This document shows positions 1 through 7,834 of a DNA stretch of 45,424 nucleotides, piece by piece. The notes beneath the pieces are model-generated. The model ran no database searches and was not told where the DNA came from. It saw nothing but the letters and a program-made list of their open reading frames with translations. Position numbers and translations under genes: made by a program. Source of the stretch: Mycobacterium gastri (lineage in GTDB: Bacteria > Actinomycetota > Actinomycetes > Mycobacteriales > Mycobacteriaceae); NCBI RefSeq assembly GCF_002102175.1, contig NZ_LQOX01000124.1:1-45424 (forward strand), read 5' to 3'. Position 1 is the first letter of the stretch; every line of letters begins with the position of its first letter.

Positions 1-559
1 ACATCATGCTCGCTGAGCCAAACAGGTGGTCCCTAGCTGGTGGCAAACCAGTGGTCCCTTCCCGGTGGCAAATGACACCGGATCCTGGCACTTCGTCGCC
101 GAGCTGTTGGCCGGCCCGCTGTCATTTGCCGCGTCCGGGGTGTGAGCGCCCGGTTTGGCGCAAGGACGGGAAGGAGCCCAGCCAGGCAGGAGATAGACAT
201 GGACGGGGACAGAGATTGGGACCCCGGACTAGATCGTCGACGCGGACGTCACGAGTGACCCGCTCGGCTACCAGTCGCCGCGTACGACAGGACCTTGACC
301 GGGATTCAAAGCCGTGTCTTGGCGCGACGGGCCGGCGCAGGGCAAGCGCAACCGGCAGGCGCGAAGCGCAGCAGCGACAGAGGGAGGAGGCGAGGCGGCG
401 GGAGTGCGTTTGGAGACTACAGATTGGCGAGACTCTTAAGAAAGTCCCACATCGTTATGGAGAGGGCTAATCAAGATGGCCTGATAGGACCCGAAATGTA
501 AGAGGACTGGAAGGAGAACTTCGCTTACCCAACTATCCAAAATCTGAAGGGTAATCAAA
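1..559. other. Non-coding left margin with no convincing gene
   Basis: Several frames are open here, but the predicted peptides are arginine/proline-rich, low in hydrophobic residues and resemble no family I know. I see only the short IS21-like repeats at 26-72 and a purine-rich stretch leading to the ribosome-binding site of the next gene. The left edge may be the tail of an insertion sequence that continues outside the window. Confidence 0.5.
26..72. repeat. Two 22-bp direct repeats, probable IS21-family element end
   Basis: Two units (26-47 and 51-72, period 25) share GTGGTCCCT followed by a GGTGGCAAA half. Multiple short terminal repeats of this kind are typical of IS21-family (IstA/IstB) elements, and this wording resembles actinobacterial copies I remember. 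No istB coding sequence is inside the window, so the assignment rests on the repeats alone. Confidence 0.4.
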
Positions 560-877
560 ATGGGAATGACCAGGGATGAAGCGCGCCGCTTCAAGATACG
601 CACCGTCGATGATGTGCGGCGTTTCCAAACTTTGAACAGCGCCACAGAGATAGCCGACCGTCCGGGAGCGATCTGGTTCGCGTGCGGCGACGAAAAATTC
701 GTCGTGTATACGCGACAGTGCCCTGAATGTGACGAAAGAATTCTGATCGATAAACCCTGTTGGCGGTGCGGGCCGAAATGTCCCCACTGCGGCGAGCCGC
801 TGATCTTCAACAATTGCTGGGAATGCAAACCCTACCCTAGAGAATTGCTTGTTGAACTGATGGAAGGGACACAATAA
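560..877 (+). CDS. Small double zinc-ribbon protein, unknown function
   Basis: This 105-residue protein starts at ATG 560 behind a GAAGGG ribosome-binding site 7-8 bases upstream. The N-terminal 45 residues are charged. The rest carries two CxxC-type knuckle pairs: CPEC with CWRC, and CPHCG with CWEC. Such arrangements bind one or two zinc ions and often contact nucleic acid or protein. I do not recognise a named family. It lies alone on the plus strand ahead of the helicase locus and may belong to the same accessory region. Its low length and clean cysteine spacing argue that it is a real gene rather than a chance frame. Confidence 0.65.
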   Translation: MGMTRDEARRFKIRTVDDVRRFQTLNSATEIADRPGAIWFACGDEKFVVYTRQCPECDERILIDKPCWRCGPKCPHCGEPLIFNNCWECKPYPRELLVELMEGTQ

Positions 878-898
878 TCCGACAACTTGTTCAGACGG

Positions 899-1504
899 TC
901 AAGCAAGAGAGTGATCACCTGCCGGTGCCAGGGCTACGGGGAGCGGCCGAGGTGTGGTATCGCCGCTCGCGAGGTGTTGCCGCGACGTGCGCGCAACTTC
1001 GACCGCCGACCACACATCTGCCACGTCGGCAAGCCATCGGGCGACCGCAAGCATCTCGGCCACAAACGGGTCGGGATTGACTCCTCGAGGAGGTGACGGA
1101 AGTACTGCCCAGTCCAAGGGTTGCGGAAGAGCGGGCCACACGATGGGAGCACGGGCGTGGCCCGCAGCGGTCTTCGAACCGCGGTGTAATCCATCGAGTT
1201 CAGAGATCCTGTTCCGGATGGTGGCCAGCGTCGCGTTGGGATCGACGATGGCGACGGTTCTATCTGCGAGTACGGTCGCCTCTGCGTCCAACCGACCACC
1301 GAATGGCAGGAGCAGCCGGGCTGCGAGCACGCTGCGAAGTGTGTAGGCATCACTTGTAACCCATGCACCGCACAGGCGCGTCAGCGGCGTCGACGGGCTG
1401 ACGTCTACATGCCAAACAGCGGAAACGCCTTCCCGGTAGCGAAACAGCGCAATTACATCGGCAGACTGCACCACAAGCCCCTCCTCGATGGCCGCAGCGA
1501 TCAT
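899..1504 (-). CDS. Hypothetical protein, start uncertain, divergent from the helicase
   Basis: A 201-residue frame with balanced composition and several hydrophobic strands (for example VWHVDVSP and TVAIVDPN), unlike a shadow frame. I do not recognise the family. The first ATG is at 1504, but the same frame stays open and protein-like for 22 more codons upstream with no ATG, GTG or TTG before a stop. A GTG at 1574 in another frame would give an N terminus that could join by a single frameshift. The gene is either shortened or frameshifted at its 5' end, or starts at 1504. It diverges from the helicase gene starting at 1630, so the two share a short intergenic promoter region. Confidence 0.5.
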   Translation of the reverse strand: MIAAAIEEGLVVQSADVIALFRYREGVSAVWHVDVSPSTPLTRLCGAWVTSDAYTLRSVLAARLLLPFGGRLDAEATVLADRTVAIVDPNATLATIRNRISELDGLHRGSKTAAGHARAPIVWPALPQPLDWAVLPSPPRGVNPDPFVAEMLAVARWLADVADVWSAVEVARTSRQHLASGDTTPRPLPVALAPAGDHSLA

Positions 1505-1629
1505 AAATCCAGTGTCCGACAGCGTGATCGCAAATTGCTCTATTTTCCGAAACTCCTGCCGGTGTCGGATTCACGTGCTAGGACCAAGCGGCATGCGCAA
1601 TTTATAGGTCGGTCCTCAAGGGGGACAGG

Positions 1630-4212
1630 GTGACGGTGCCCGCGGGCTGGTATGCCGATCCATGGCGGCAAGCTCATCTGCGGTGGTGGGACGGCGCACA
1701 GTGGACGGGAGCCGTCGATGGAGCCGTGATCACCCATCCCGATCAGCGGCAATCGGGTCATACACGTGAGCAAAAACCGACTCGTGAGGGCGACACACAG
1801 AGGTCCCACATCGTCCTCACCGAGGAGTTCAAGCGAGCACTCGCGCTTCTCGGCGACGGTCGTCATGTCTTCCTCACAGGAAAGGCGGGCACGGGCAAGT
1901 CAACCCTGATTCGCCAGTTCATGTCGGAGACGAACCGAAACGTTGTCGTCGCCGCGCCCACTGGGGTCGCGGCCCTGAACGTTGATGGTTACACCATCCA
2001 TCGCCTGTTCAGTTTCAGCACAACGACGACCCTGGATGAAGTCCGCGCCGGTCGGTACTACCCCTCACGATTTGCGAAGACGCTTGGCTCACTACAGACC
2101 CTCATCATCGACGAAGCATCGATGATCCGCGCCGACCTCTTTGACATGCTGGCCGCTGCACTCGAACGATTTGGGCCGTTGCCGGAAACGCCTTTCGGCG
2201 GTGTGCAAATTGTGCTGGTCGGTGATTTGTACCAGTTGCCCCCAGTGGTCACTGAGCAGGAAGTCGAGTACTTCTCGACTCGGTATGAGACGCCCTACTT
2301 TTTCTCTGCCGACAGTTTCCATCGCGAGGACTTTCCGACCGTCGCGCTGACAACGGTGTTCCGGCAAAAGGGTGACGAGCGGCTTACCTCGATCCTCAAT
2401 GCGATCCGCGAAGGCGTGCTCCTGGCGCATGCACAAGAGCAGCTCAATGACCGCGTCGACGCCGACTTCGTCCCGCCTGACGATGAATTCTGGCTTACGC
2501 TGGCACCGACAAACCGACTCGTGTCAGCCCGCAACCGCCAGCATCTTGAACGGTTGCCCGGCGACGAGGTCGTGCACCACGCCAAGCAGTCCGGAGACCT
2601 AAGCCTCTTCGAGCCACCCACCGACGAAGAGCTGCGGTTCAAAATCGGCGCCCAGATCATGATGCTTAACAACGACCAATCCGATCGATGGGTCAACGGC
2701 ACCATCGGCCGAGTCGCCGAAGTCCAGGAAGCTCACGGTCTAATCGTGACGGTCGAATTCACAAACGGGACCACCGCGGAAGTTACCGCCCACACGTGGG
2801 AGGCCACGCGACCGGTTGTCGAGGGCGGTGCACTTCGGTATGAGATCGTCGGCACGTTCACCCAGCTGCCTTTTAAGTTGGCATGGGCAATCACGATCCA
2901 CAAGAGCCAAGGACAAACACTCGACCGGCTGGTCGTCGACTTGACCGGCGGCACCTTCGACTTCGGCCAGCTTTATGTGGCACTGAGCCGATGCACATCG
3001 TTGCAGGGACTCGTGCTTAAGCGGCCAGTGTTACCCAAGGATCTCAAGTCGGATCGACGCATCGCGCGCTTTCTGCGGGGCACAGTCAAGGAAGATCACC
3101 CCCGTCGCTATTGCGCCATTGCGGTTCTCACCGTCGGCGACGAAGGACGCATGTCGCGCCCCCGGCCCGTCGAAATAGCCGTGGCTTTCGACGACGGGAC
3201 AGCCGTGAGCAGTCTAATCAATCCGCAGCGAGACCTCGCCAATGCACGACAGTCCTATGGGATCAAGGTCTCTGATGTCCTTTTGGCCCCGACACTCGCG
3301 GAAGCGTGGAGTGTCCTTGCTCCGATGCTTGTTGGTTGTACGCCCGTCGGCGTCACCATCGACGAGACCTTGGGGCTCATCGACTTTGAACTGAAGAGAC
3401 TCGGTTATATCACGGCGTTGCCGTTGGGGATCGAGGTACCGCTCGCAGCCCTGGAACCGACACATCGCCGAGCGCTCGCGGGTAGCACCGCGCTAGAACG
3501 AGCGCTCACATTACTCAGCGCGCGCGGGAAGGCCGGACTCGACGACTCGAGTTCTACTCCGTTTGGCGAACCGGAGGAGTCCGAGTCCTTCCTTGGTTAT
3601 ATCGTGAGCCGTTCCCCGGCGACTCGGACGCCGGTGTCGGTCCACTTGCCAGCGTTATCGGCGATTCTGGACGTCAGCCGCAGTGTTGGCGAAGTACTCG
3701 TGGGAGATGTCAAAGCGCAGGAGGTGCAGGCTCGCATGGGGAGCCTGGTCGACACGCCATGGGTCGTCTCTGCCCGCCAATCGGTTGGTGCTCAACTGAG
3801 GTCGGCCGCTTCGCGGGTCAGACTCACCGACGAGGCAATAGCGCGCCTGAGAGAGGCCGAGAAGCTGCTCGGTGTCGAAATCCTCAGCGATTCGGTCGAG
3901 GCAGCGCGTGCAAGCGAAGACATAGCTTCGGTTCTTGTGCCAGGGGCACGCATCTGCTTTACCGGTACGGCACAGGATGATGCGGGGCGAACCATGTCGC
4001 GTGACGAGATGATGAGAATCGCAACAGCAGCGGGCCTCACGCCGGTTAAATCGGTGACCAAGACGCGGTGCGAAGTCTTGGTGACCGCCGAGATTGGCTC
4101 TCAGTCCGGAAAAGCGCAGAAGGCGCAGGAACTCGGCAAGCCGGTCTTCACGGTCGACGAGTTCCTTGCGTGGGTCGACACAGCACGGGACACAACGCGG
4201 ATCTTGTCGTAG
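1630..4212 (+). CDS. DUF2510 - Pif1/RecD-like SF1 helicase - degenerate DEDDh exonuclease fold - BRCT fusion
   Basis: 860 residues from GTG 1630, behind an AAGGGGGACAGG ribosome-binding region. Residues 3-35 are a DUF2510 module (GWYADP, RWWDG, WTG). Residues about 55-490 are a superfamily 1 helicase of Pif1/RecD type: Walker A GKAGTGKST near residue 84, Walker B IIDEAS near 158, and a late motif with TIHKSQGQT and VALSR. Residues about 493-640 match the DnaQ/DEDDh exonuclease fold (VEIAVAF, INP, YGI, LIDFELKRLGY), but the positions of the catalytic D and E of the first motif read A and L, so nuclease activity is unlikely. Residues about 772-855 are a BRCT domain (CFTGTAQD, TKTRCEVLV). The protein probably unwinds DNA at ends or replication blocks, with the BRCT and dead nuclease serving binding roles; that role is inferred. 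The next gene encodes a HIRAN protein. Confidence 0.9.
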   Translation: MTVPAGWYADPWRQAHLRWWDGAQWTGAVDGAVITHPDQRQSGHTREQKPTREGDTQRSHIVLTEEFKRALALLGDGRHVFLTGKAGTGKSTLIRQFMSETNRNVVVAAPTGVAALNVDGYTIHRLFSFSTTTTLDEVRAGRYYPSRFAKTLGSLQTLIIDEASMIRADLFDMLAAALERFGPLPETPFGGVQIVLVGDLYQLPPVVTEQEVEYFSTRYETPYFFSADSFHREDFPTVALTTVFRQKGDERLTSILNAIREGVLLAHAQEQLNDRVDADFVPPDDEFWLTLAPTNRLVSARNRQHLERLPGDEVVHHAKQSGDLSLFEPPTDEELRFKIGAQIMMLNNDQSDRWVNGTIGRVAEVQEAHGLIVTVEFTNGTTAEVTAHTWEATRPVVEGGALRYEIVGTFTQLPFKLAWAITIHKSQGQTLDRLVVDLTGGTFDFGQLYVALSRCTSLQGLVLKRPVLPKDLKSDRRIARFLRGTVKEDHPRRYCAIAVLTVGDEGRMSRPRPVEIAVAFDDGTAVSSLINPQRDLANARQSYGIKVSDVLLAPTLAEAWSVLAPMLVGCTPVGVTIDETLGLIDFELKRLGYITALPLGIEVPLAALEPTHRRALAGSTALERALTLLSARGKAGLDDSSSTPFGEPEESESFLGYIVSRSPATRTPVSVHLPALSAILDVSRSVGEVLVGDVKAQEVQARMGSLVDTPWVVSARQSVGAQLRSAASRVRLTDEAIARLREAEKLLGVEILSDSVEAARASEDIASVLVPGARICFTGTAQDDAGRTMSRDEMMRIATAAGLTPVKSVTKTRCEVLVTAEIGSQSGKAQKAQELGKPVFTVDEFLAWVDTARDTTRILS

Positions 4213-4318
4213 GTAATGATCTGGCCCTTCGAGCAGTTCGAAGTCCTTCCCAAGCCGAGATACATTATCGGGCAGCGGAAGAAGCCGCGTCCGCTGGATA
4301 GACAAGGGAGAAGAACCG

Positions 4319-6112
4319 TTGGGATTCCGCGACTTCTTCAGGCAGCGACCGAATAGCAGCCCCGCTCCGGTAAGCGACGTCACGCATGTCCAACCAGGTC
4401 CGTGGCTGGACCCAGGCCACGTCGACGTCGAAGTCGCCGGCGAGTCGTATCATCCAGAAGCCTTCGCGCAAATCTTCGGCTCCGTCGGTCGGCCGCTGGG
4501 TGGTGTGTTGATGCGCTACGCGGTGCTTGTTCCTGAACCGACGAACCCCTACGACCCCAACGCGGTCGCCGTATATATCGACGGCCTGCACGTCGGCTAC
4601 GTTCCCGCAGTGGAAGCCCCACGGCTACAGGCCATTGCGTTCGCGTACATGCGACAGGGTCGGCAATTCGTCGTCTTGGCGCGGGTTTGGGCATGCTGTG
4701 AGAATGACCATTGGTCAGCGCGGGTAACCCTGTCGTTCTCGGAAGCGACAGAAGATGAATGGGCCTATGTCGACCATCCTTCGTGGCCCGGCTCCCGCAG
4801 CCCGGATGGATCGGAGCGGCTGACGGAGACCGGTCGGATGATGCGGATCGGAAACGCGAAGGTGGCGGGCGTCATTCACGGACGGGATTTCGAGTCGTTT
4901 CGGCCACAGATTGCACAGGCCAAGTCGGACGGGGATCTCAACACTGCTCTCGGATTACTGCGTGAATGTATCGATGCAGCCGAGCGCCAAGCTGGCGTCT
5001 ACTGCATGCGACCTCAGCTGTGGCCGACTGAACAAGCTGCGATCGTCCTTCATAAGCTCAAGGACTACCAAGCGGAGGTTGCCGTCCTCGAGCGATTCCT
5101 CGAGGCGGACCCGAGCGGTCGAGGAACTAAGGGAATACGCGAGCGACTGGCCCGAGCGCGAACTCTAGCTGGTGGGCCCGATCCGGCGGCCACTGGTCAA
5201 ATTGCCGACGTCTCAACTGAAGCGAAAGAGGTAGTGTTCGACGACTCCGAGCGGGTTGAACCGGCTGTGCTTACGTCTGCCGCCGAACTCGTACACGAGA
5301 AGGAGTTCGAGGCGAACATCCGGGCGGTCTTCGCTGAGGCAGGCGTCGCCCTCGGCAGCGCGTACGAGACGGAAGCTGTACTTCGGGAAATGCTTGGCGT
5401 GCCAGGGGAGTTCACGACCATCACAGCGTACGTGAAGGGACGACCCGTCGGCTACGTCGGCGCACTGTACGCCGATAGCGTCCGCGCTGTACTGCGCGAT
5501 CCCATTCACCAGGAGAAGGCAGTTGCGGTGCGATGCCGGATCTACGCTGCAGAGAAGCCAACGTGGACCGCCCGTATCACGCTTGGACCGTATGAGGACG
5601 TAGTCGCAGCAGTGGACGATCCTCAGTCAGCGGCCGAGGGACGTTCGGTCACCGATGCTATGGCCCGGCTGAGACGTGAAAGACTCGCTGAGGGTGGGGT
5701 GGTCGCTGACGAGCAGCGTGTACGACTCGTGCGCGGTCGGGACTTCGGCGAATGGGTAGAGCCCATCAGGGAACTGCGGCGGACTGGGTGCGATGCGGAA
5801 GCCTTCGAGCTGCTTATGGAGTGCATCGATGCCGCTGAATGCCATTCCCGCGGGCAGGGTTGGGTACCGCCGACGTGGTACACCGAACAGGCGGCCATCA
5901 TCCTGCGTAAGCGAGGTGACCTCGCTGGTGAAGTCGCGCTCCTCGAGCGGTTCCTCGACGCCTGCCCACCGGATCAACCTCAGGTGGACATCGCGGAGCG
6001 GCTTGTTAAGGCGCGGGCCCGGCTCACACATAGGTCAGGCGACCCGTTGATCCCGCCAACTAGCTGGCAGGCCGCTCATGGTGAGAGCTATCCGAATGGC
6101 GGCGACGCGTGA
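4319..6112 (+). CDS. Double HIRAN-domain protein with duplicated helical (TPR-like) segments
   Basis: 597 residues from TTG 4319, chosen because AAGGGAGAAG lies just upstream. Residues about 31-110 are a HIRAN domain (NPYDPNAVAVYI, HVGYVP), a fold that in HLTF-type proteins binds single-stranded 3' DNA ends. A second, more divergent copy lies near 320-430 (GRPVGYVG). After each copy comes a helical segment containing the same words: GRDF, then LxECIDAAE, then TEQAAI and a VALLERFLxA ending. The protein is therefore an internal duplication of a HIRAN plus TPR-like unit. It follows the helicase gene by 106 bp on the same strand, suggesting a two-gene unit in which HIRAN domains recognise DNA ends and the helicase acts on them. 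No nuclease domain is visible. The functional pairing is inference. Confidence 0.85.
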   Translation: MGFRDFFRQRPNSSPAPVSDVTHVQPGPWLDPGHVDVEVAGESYHPEAFAQIFGSVGRPLGGVLMRYAVLVPEPTNPYDPNAVAVYIDGLHVGYVPAVEAPRLQAIAFAYMRQGRQFVVLARVWACCENDHWSARVTLSFSEATEDEWAYVDHPSWPGSRSPDGSERLTETGRMMRIGNAKVAGVIHGRDFESFRPQIAQAKSDGDLNTALGLLRECIDAAERQAGVYCMRPQLWPTEQAAIVLHKLKDYQAEVAVLERFLEADPSGRGTKGIRERLARARTLAGGPDPAATGQIADVSTEAKEVVFDDSERVEPAVLTSAAELVHEKEFEANIRAVFAEAGVALGSAYETEAVLREMLGVPGEFTTITAYVKGRPVGYVGALYADSVRAVLRDPIHQEKAVAVRCRIYAAEKPTWTARITLGPYEDVVAAVDDPQSAAEGRSVTDAMARLRRERLAEGGVVADEQRVRLVRGRDFGEWVEPIRELRRTGCDAEAFELLMECIDAAECHSRGQGWVPPTWYTEQAAIILRKRGDLAGEVALLERFLDACPPDQPQVDIAERLVKARARLTHRSGDPLIPPTSWQAAHGESYPNGGDA

Positions 6113-6284
6113 CAGCAAAGGATGCAGATATCGCGACCGTCCGTGACTCCGGCGCCGAGGTTGTCACAACGTTGTCACAAGTGAGTGCGAATGAGGGGAG
6201 TTGCCAGGGGGCAGTCCAAAATGGTTCTTGCTGGTTAAATTGCTTCGAAAGGCATCGCGACGCAACGAAATTCAACCCACGTCC

Positions 6285-6331
6285 GACTGGGGGTCAGGTG
6301 GTCGCGGGTTCGAATTCTGTCAGCCCGACCA
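6285..6331 (+). pseudogene. 3' half of a tRNA-Pro(GGG) gene, probable attachment-site scar
   Basis: The segment begins inside the anticodon stem (GACTGGGGGTCAGG, loop CTGGGGG with anticodon GGG). It continues through a T arm with TTCGAAT to the acceptor strand CAGCCCGACCA. The 5' half that should supply the acceptor and D arms is absent; upstream DNA is unrelated. Tyrosine-integrase elements that insert into the 3' part of a tRNA gene leave such a copy at their far end. A 12-bp repeat of TGTCAGCCCGAC follows at 6333-6344. Confidence 0.75.
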
Positions 6332-6458
6332 TTGTCAGCCCGACGATGAAGAGCAGTTGAGAGACGTCACCCAGCCATCGTTGACGCTGACCGCCACGAG
6401 GTCGTTGCGATCGCCGAACCTAGTCTCCTCTGCGCTGTCAGCCCACATCGTGGGTGAG

Positions 6459-7277
6459 TCAGCAGAACGGGTGCCGCCAAACCACGACCTTATCGTCCTT
6501 CGGCGCTGCGATACGACGCCAGACCGGCGCGAAGTACTTGTTGTTCAGCTCGGTCACCTGTGCAAAGTCGGTGACCACCTCAGAGATATCGAGGCCCCTA
6601 TCGGCTCGCCGGACGCCACTCGTCGTCAGATTTGTTGATCCTTTGAATGCGACCAGCCCGTCGATGATCAGTATTTTCTGGTGCGGTGCGTCATACACAC
6701 CCTCGGTCGACGGAATAACGTGGGCCGTCAACTGTGGCGCTTCATCCGGGTACTCGGTCAGCTGCGCCCGGGCGCCCGCCTCGACGTTCGACGCGAACCC
6801 GTACACCGGGACACGCATGCTCGCCATCTTGAGGGCGCCGATCATTACGTGGCTTATCCCCCAAGTGGAGAAGTGGACGAAATAGCGTGCACGCGAAATC
6901 ACCTCGAAGAAGGTCCGCATGGTGCGCCACGGCTGGCGCCGGACCCCTTCGCCCTTCGATCGTTCGATGATCTCGGCGAGCACAGTCGCGTGCGCAAGCA
7001 GGTCGCCGTGGTCGATTGTCCATCCGCCGCGACTGAAGTAGTCATCGATGGCGAGCGTGAAGTCATCGGCGAAATCGTCCGTTTCCGGGTAGTCGTCCAC
7101 GATGAACTGCACCTCACATAGTGGGCACCGATGGATCATCGGGTCAGGTCGGTAGTCGGTGTTTATCTTGTTGAACAGCCCCCGGCACGCCGGGCACACA
7201 TGATTCGGTGGCCGGAACTCCAAGATTGATGTGATGTCGAAGCCCACACCTCGCATGATGCACCAGGCCGGTGACAT
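6459..7277 (-). CDS. Phospholipase-D-like (HKD) protein with N-terminal zinc knuckles
   Basis: 272 residues from ATG 7277. Cysteines C28/C31 and C51/C54 form a zinc ribbon. The C-terminal half has a PLD-like catalytic motif: H199, K201 and D206 followed by GSTNLTTSG, where G213, S214 and N216 fit the HxK(x4)D...GSxN signature. Only one HKD motif is present, as in bacterial nucleases of this superfamily that dimerise to complete the active site. A nuclease or phosphodiesterase role is more likely than lipid hydrolysis because there is no signal peptide and zinc ribbons usually handle nucleic acid. It lies immediately inside the tRNA-Pro scar, convergent to the HIRAN gene. It could be part of the same defence or repair locus; that link is inference. 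Confidence 0.8.
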   Translation of the reverse strand: MSPAWCIMRGVGFDITSILEFRPPNHVCPACRGLFNKINTDYRPDPMIHRCPLCEVQFIVDDYPETDDFADDFTLAIDDYFSRGGWTIDHGDLLAHATVLAEIIERSKGEGVRRQPWRTMRTFFEVISRARYFVHFSTWGISHVMIGALKMASMRVPVYGFASNVEAGARAQLTEYPDEAPQLTAHVIPSTEGVYDAPHQKILIIDGLVAFKGSTNLTTSGVRRADRGLDISEVVTDFAQVTELNNKYFAPVWRRIAAPKDDKVVVWRHPFC

Positions 7278-7387
7278 AGGTCTGCAGATTAGAGCGCGCT
7301 CTCGCGCCTGTGTGGGGTGCAGAGCCGGGATTGGCGGATCACCCTAGGCGCTGCAGCCGAGCAGTTGGCATGCTATCGCGATGCTGA

Positions 7388-7834
7388 TCAGTCTTCCCAC
7401 CGGCTTGGATCATCTGCGGCATCGACTGCTTTTCGGCGGCGACGCGCCTGAGCCGATTTGAGGGCTAATCGCCGGTAATAGGCTTTTCGCGCAAATTCCG
7501 CGCGCTTAGCGCGTTCTTGGGGTGCGAGTCTGCCCTCAGGGTCAACCTCACGCTCAAATTTGGCGTAGAACCCCTCCCGTGCGGGGCGTGTCGCCATGTA
7601 GCGGTCTTCGGTGTTCGCCCAGCGGGTGTAGGCGCCAATCCGGCCGCGGATACTGCGTTCTGATGCTGTCGATTCGGCATCCCGCTCAGCGCGGCGTCGA
7701 ACTTCGGCACGCTGGAAGCAGTCCCAATGATAGTTCCACCGTCGTCCATCCTCATCGACGTGCGCCGAGCCTTCAGCGACCAGTCGATGGCAGTGGGGGC
7801 ACGGGCAGCCAGATCGCCACGGGTCATAGTTCAT
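7388..7834 (-). CDS. Hypothetical protein with CPHC zinc motif and basic tail
   Basis: 148 residues from ATG 7834. A longer in-frame start at 7927 exists, but that would lie inside the upstream gene; the 7834 start overlaps its stop by about 11 bp, a typical coupled junction. The N terminus has CPCPHC and a later HWDC, enough for one zinc site. The C-terminal half (RWANTEDR, then FEREVDPEGRLAPQER, then RKAYYRRLALKSAQARR) is a basic helical region recurrent in actinobacterial and phage hypothetical proteins I have seen. Function unknown; DNA or RNA binding is plausible from the charge. Confidence 0.7.
   Translation of the reverse strand: MNYDPWRSGCPCPHCHRLVAEGSAHVDEDGRRWNYHWDCFQRAEVRRRAERDAESTASERSIRGRIGAYTRWANTEDRYMATRPAREGFYAKFEREVDPEGRLAPQERAKRAEFARKAYYRRLALKSAQARRRRKAVDAADDPSRWED

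Noticed and set aside
6..470. 154-residue frame at the left edge
   Set aside because: Arg/Pro/Ser-rich, overlaps the IS-like repeats and has no ribosome-binding site.
6285..6331. Functional tRNA-Pro
   Set aside because: The 5' acceptor strand and D arm are absent, so only the 3' half exists; the same reasoning applies to the tRNA-Arg piece at 9929.
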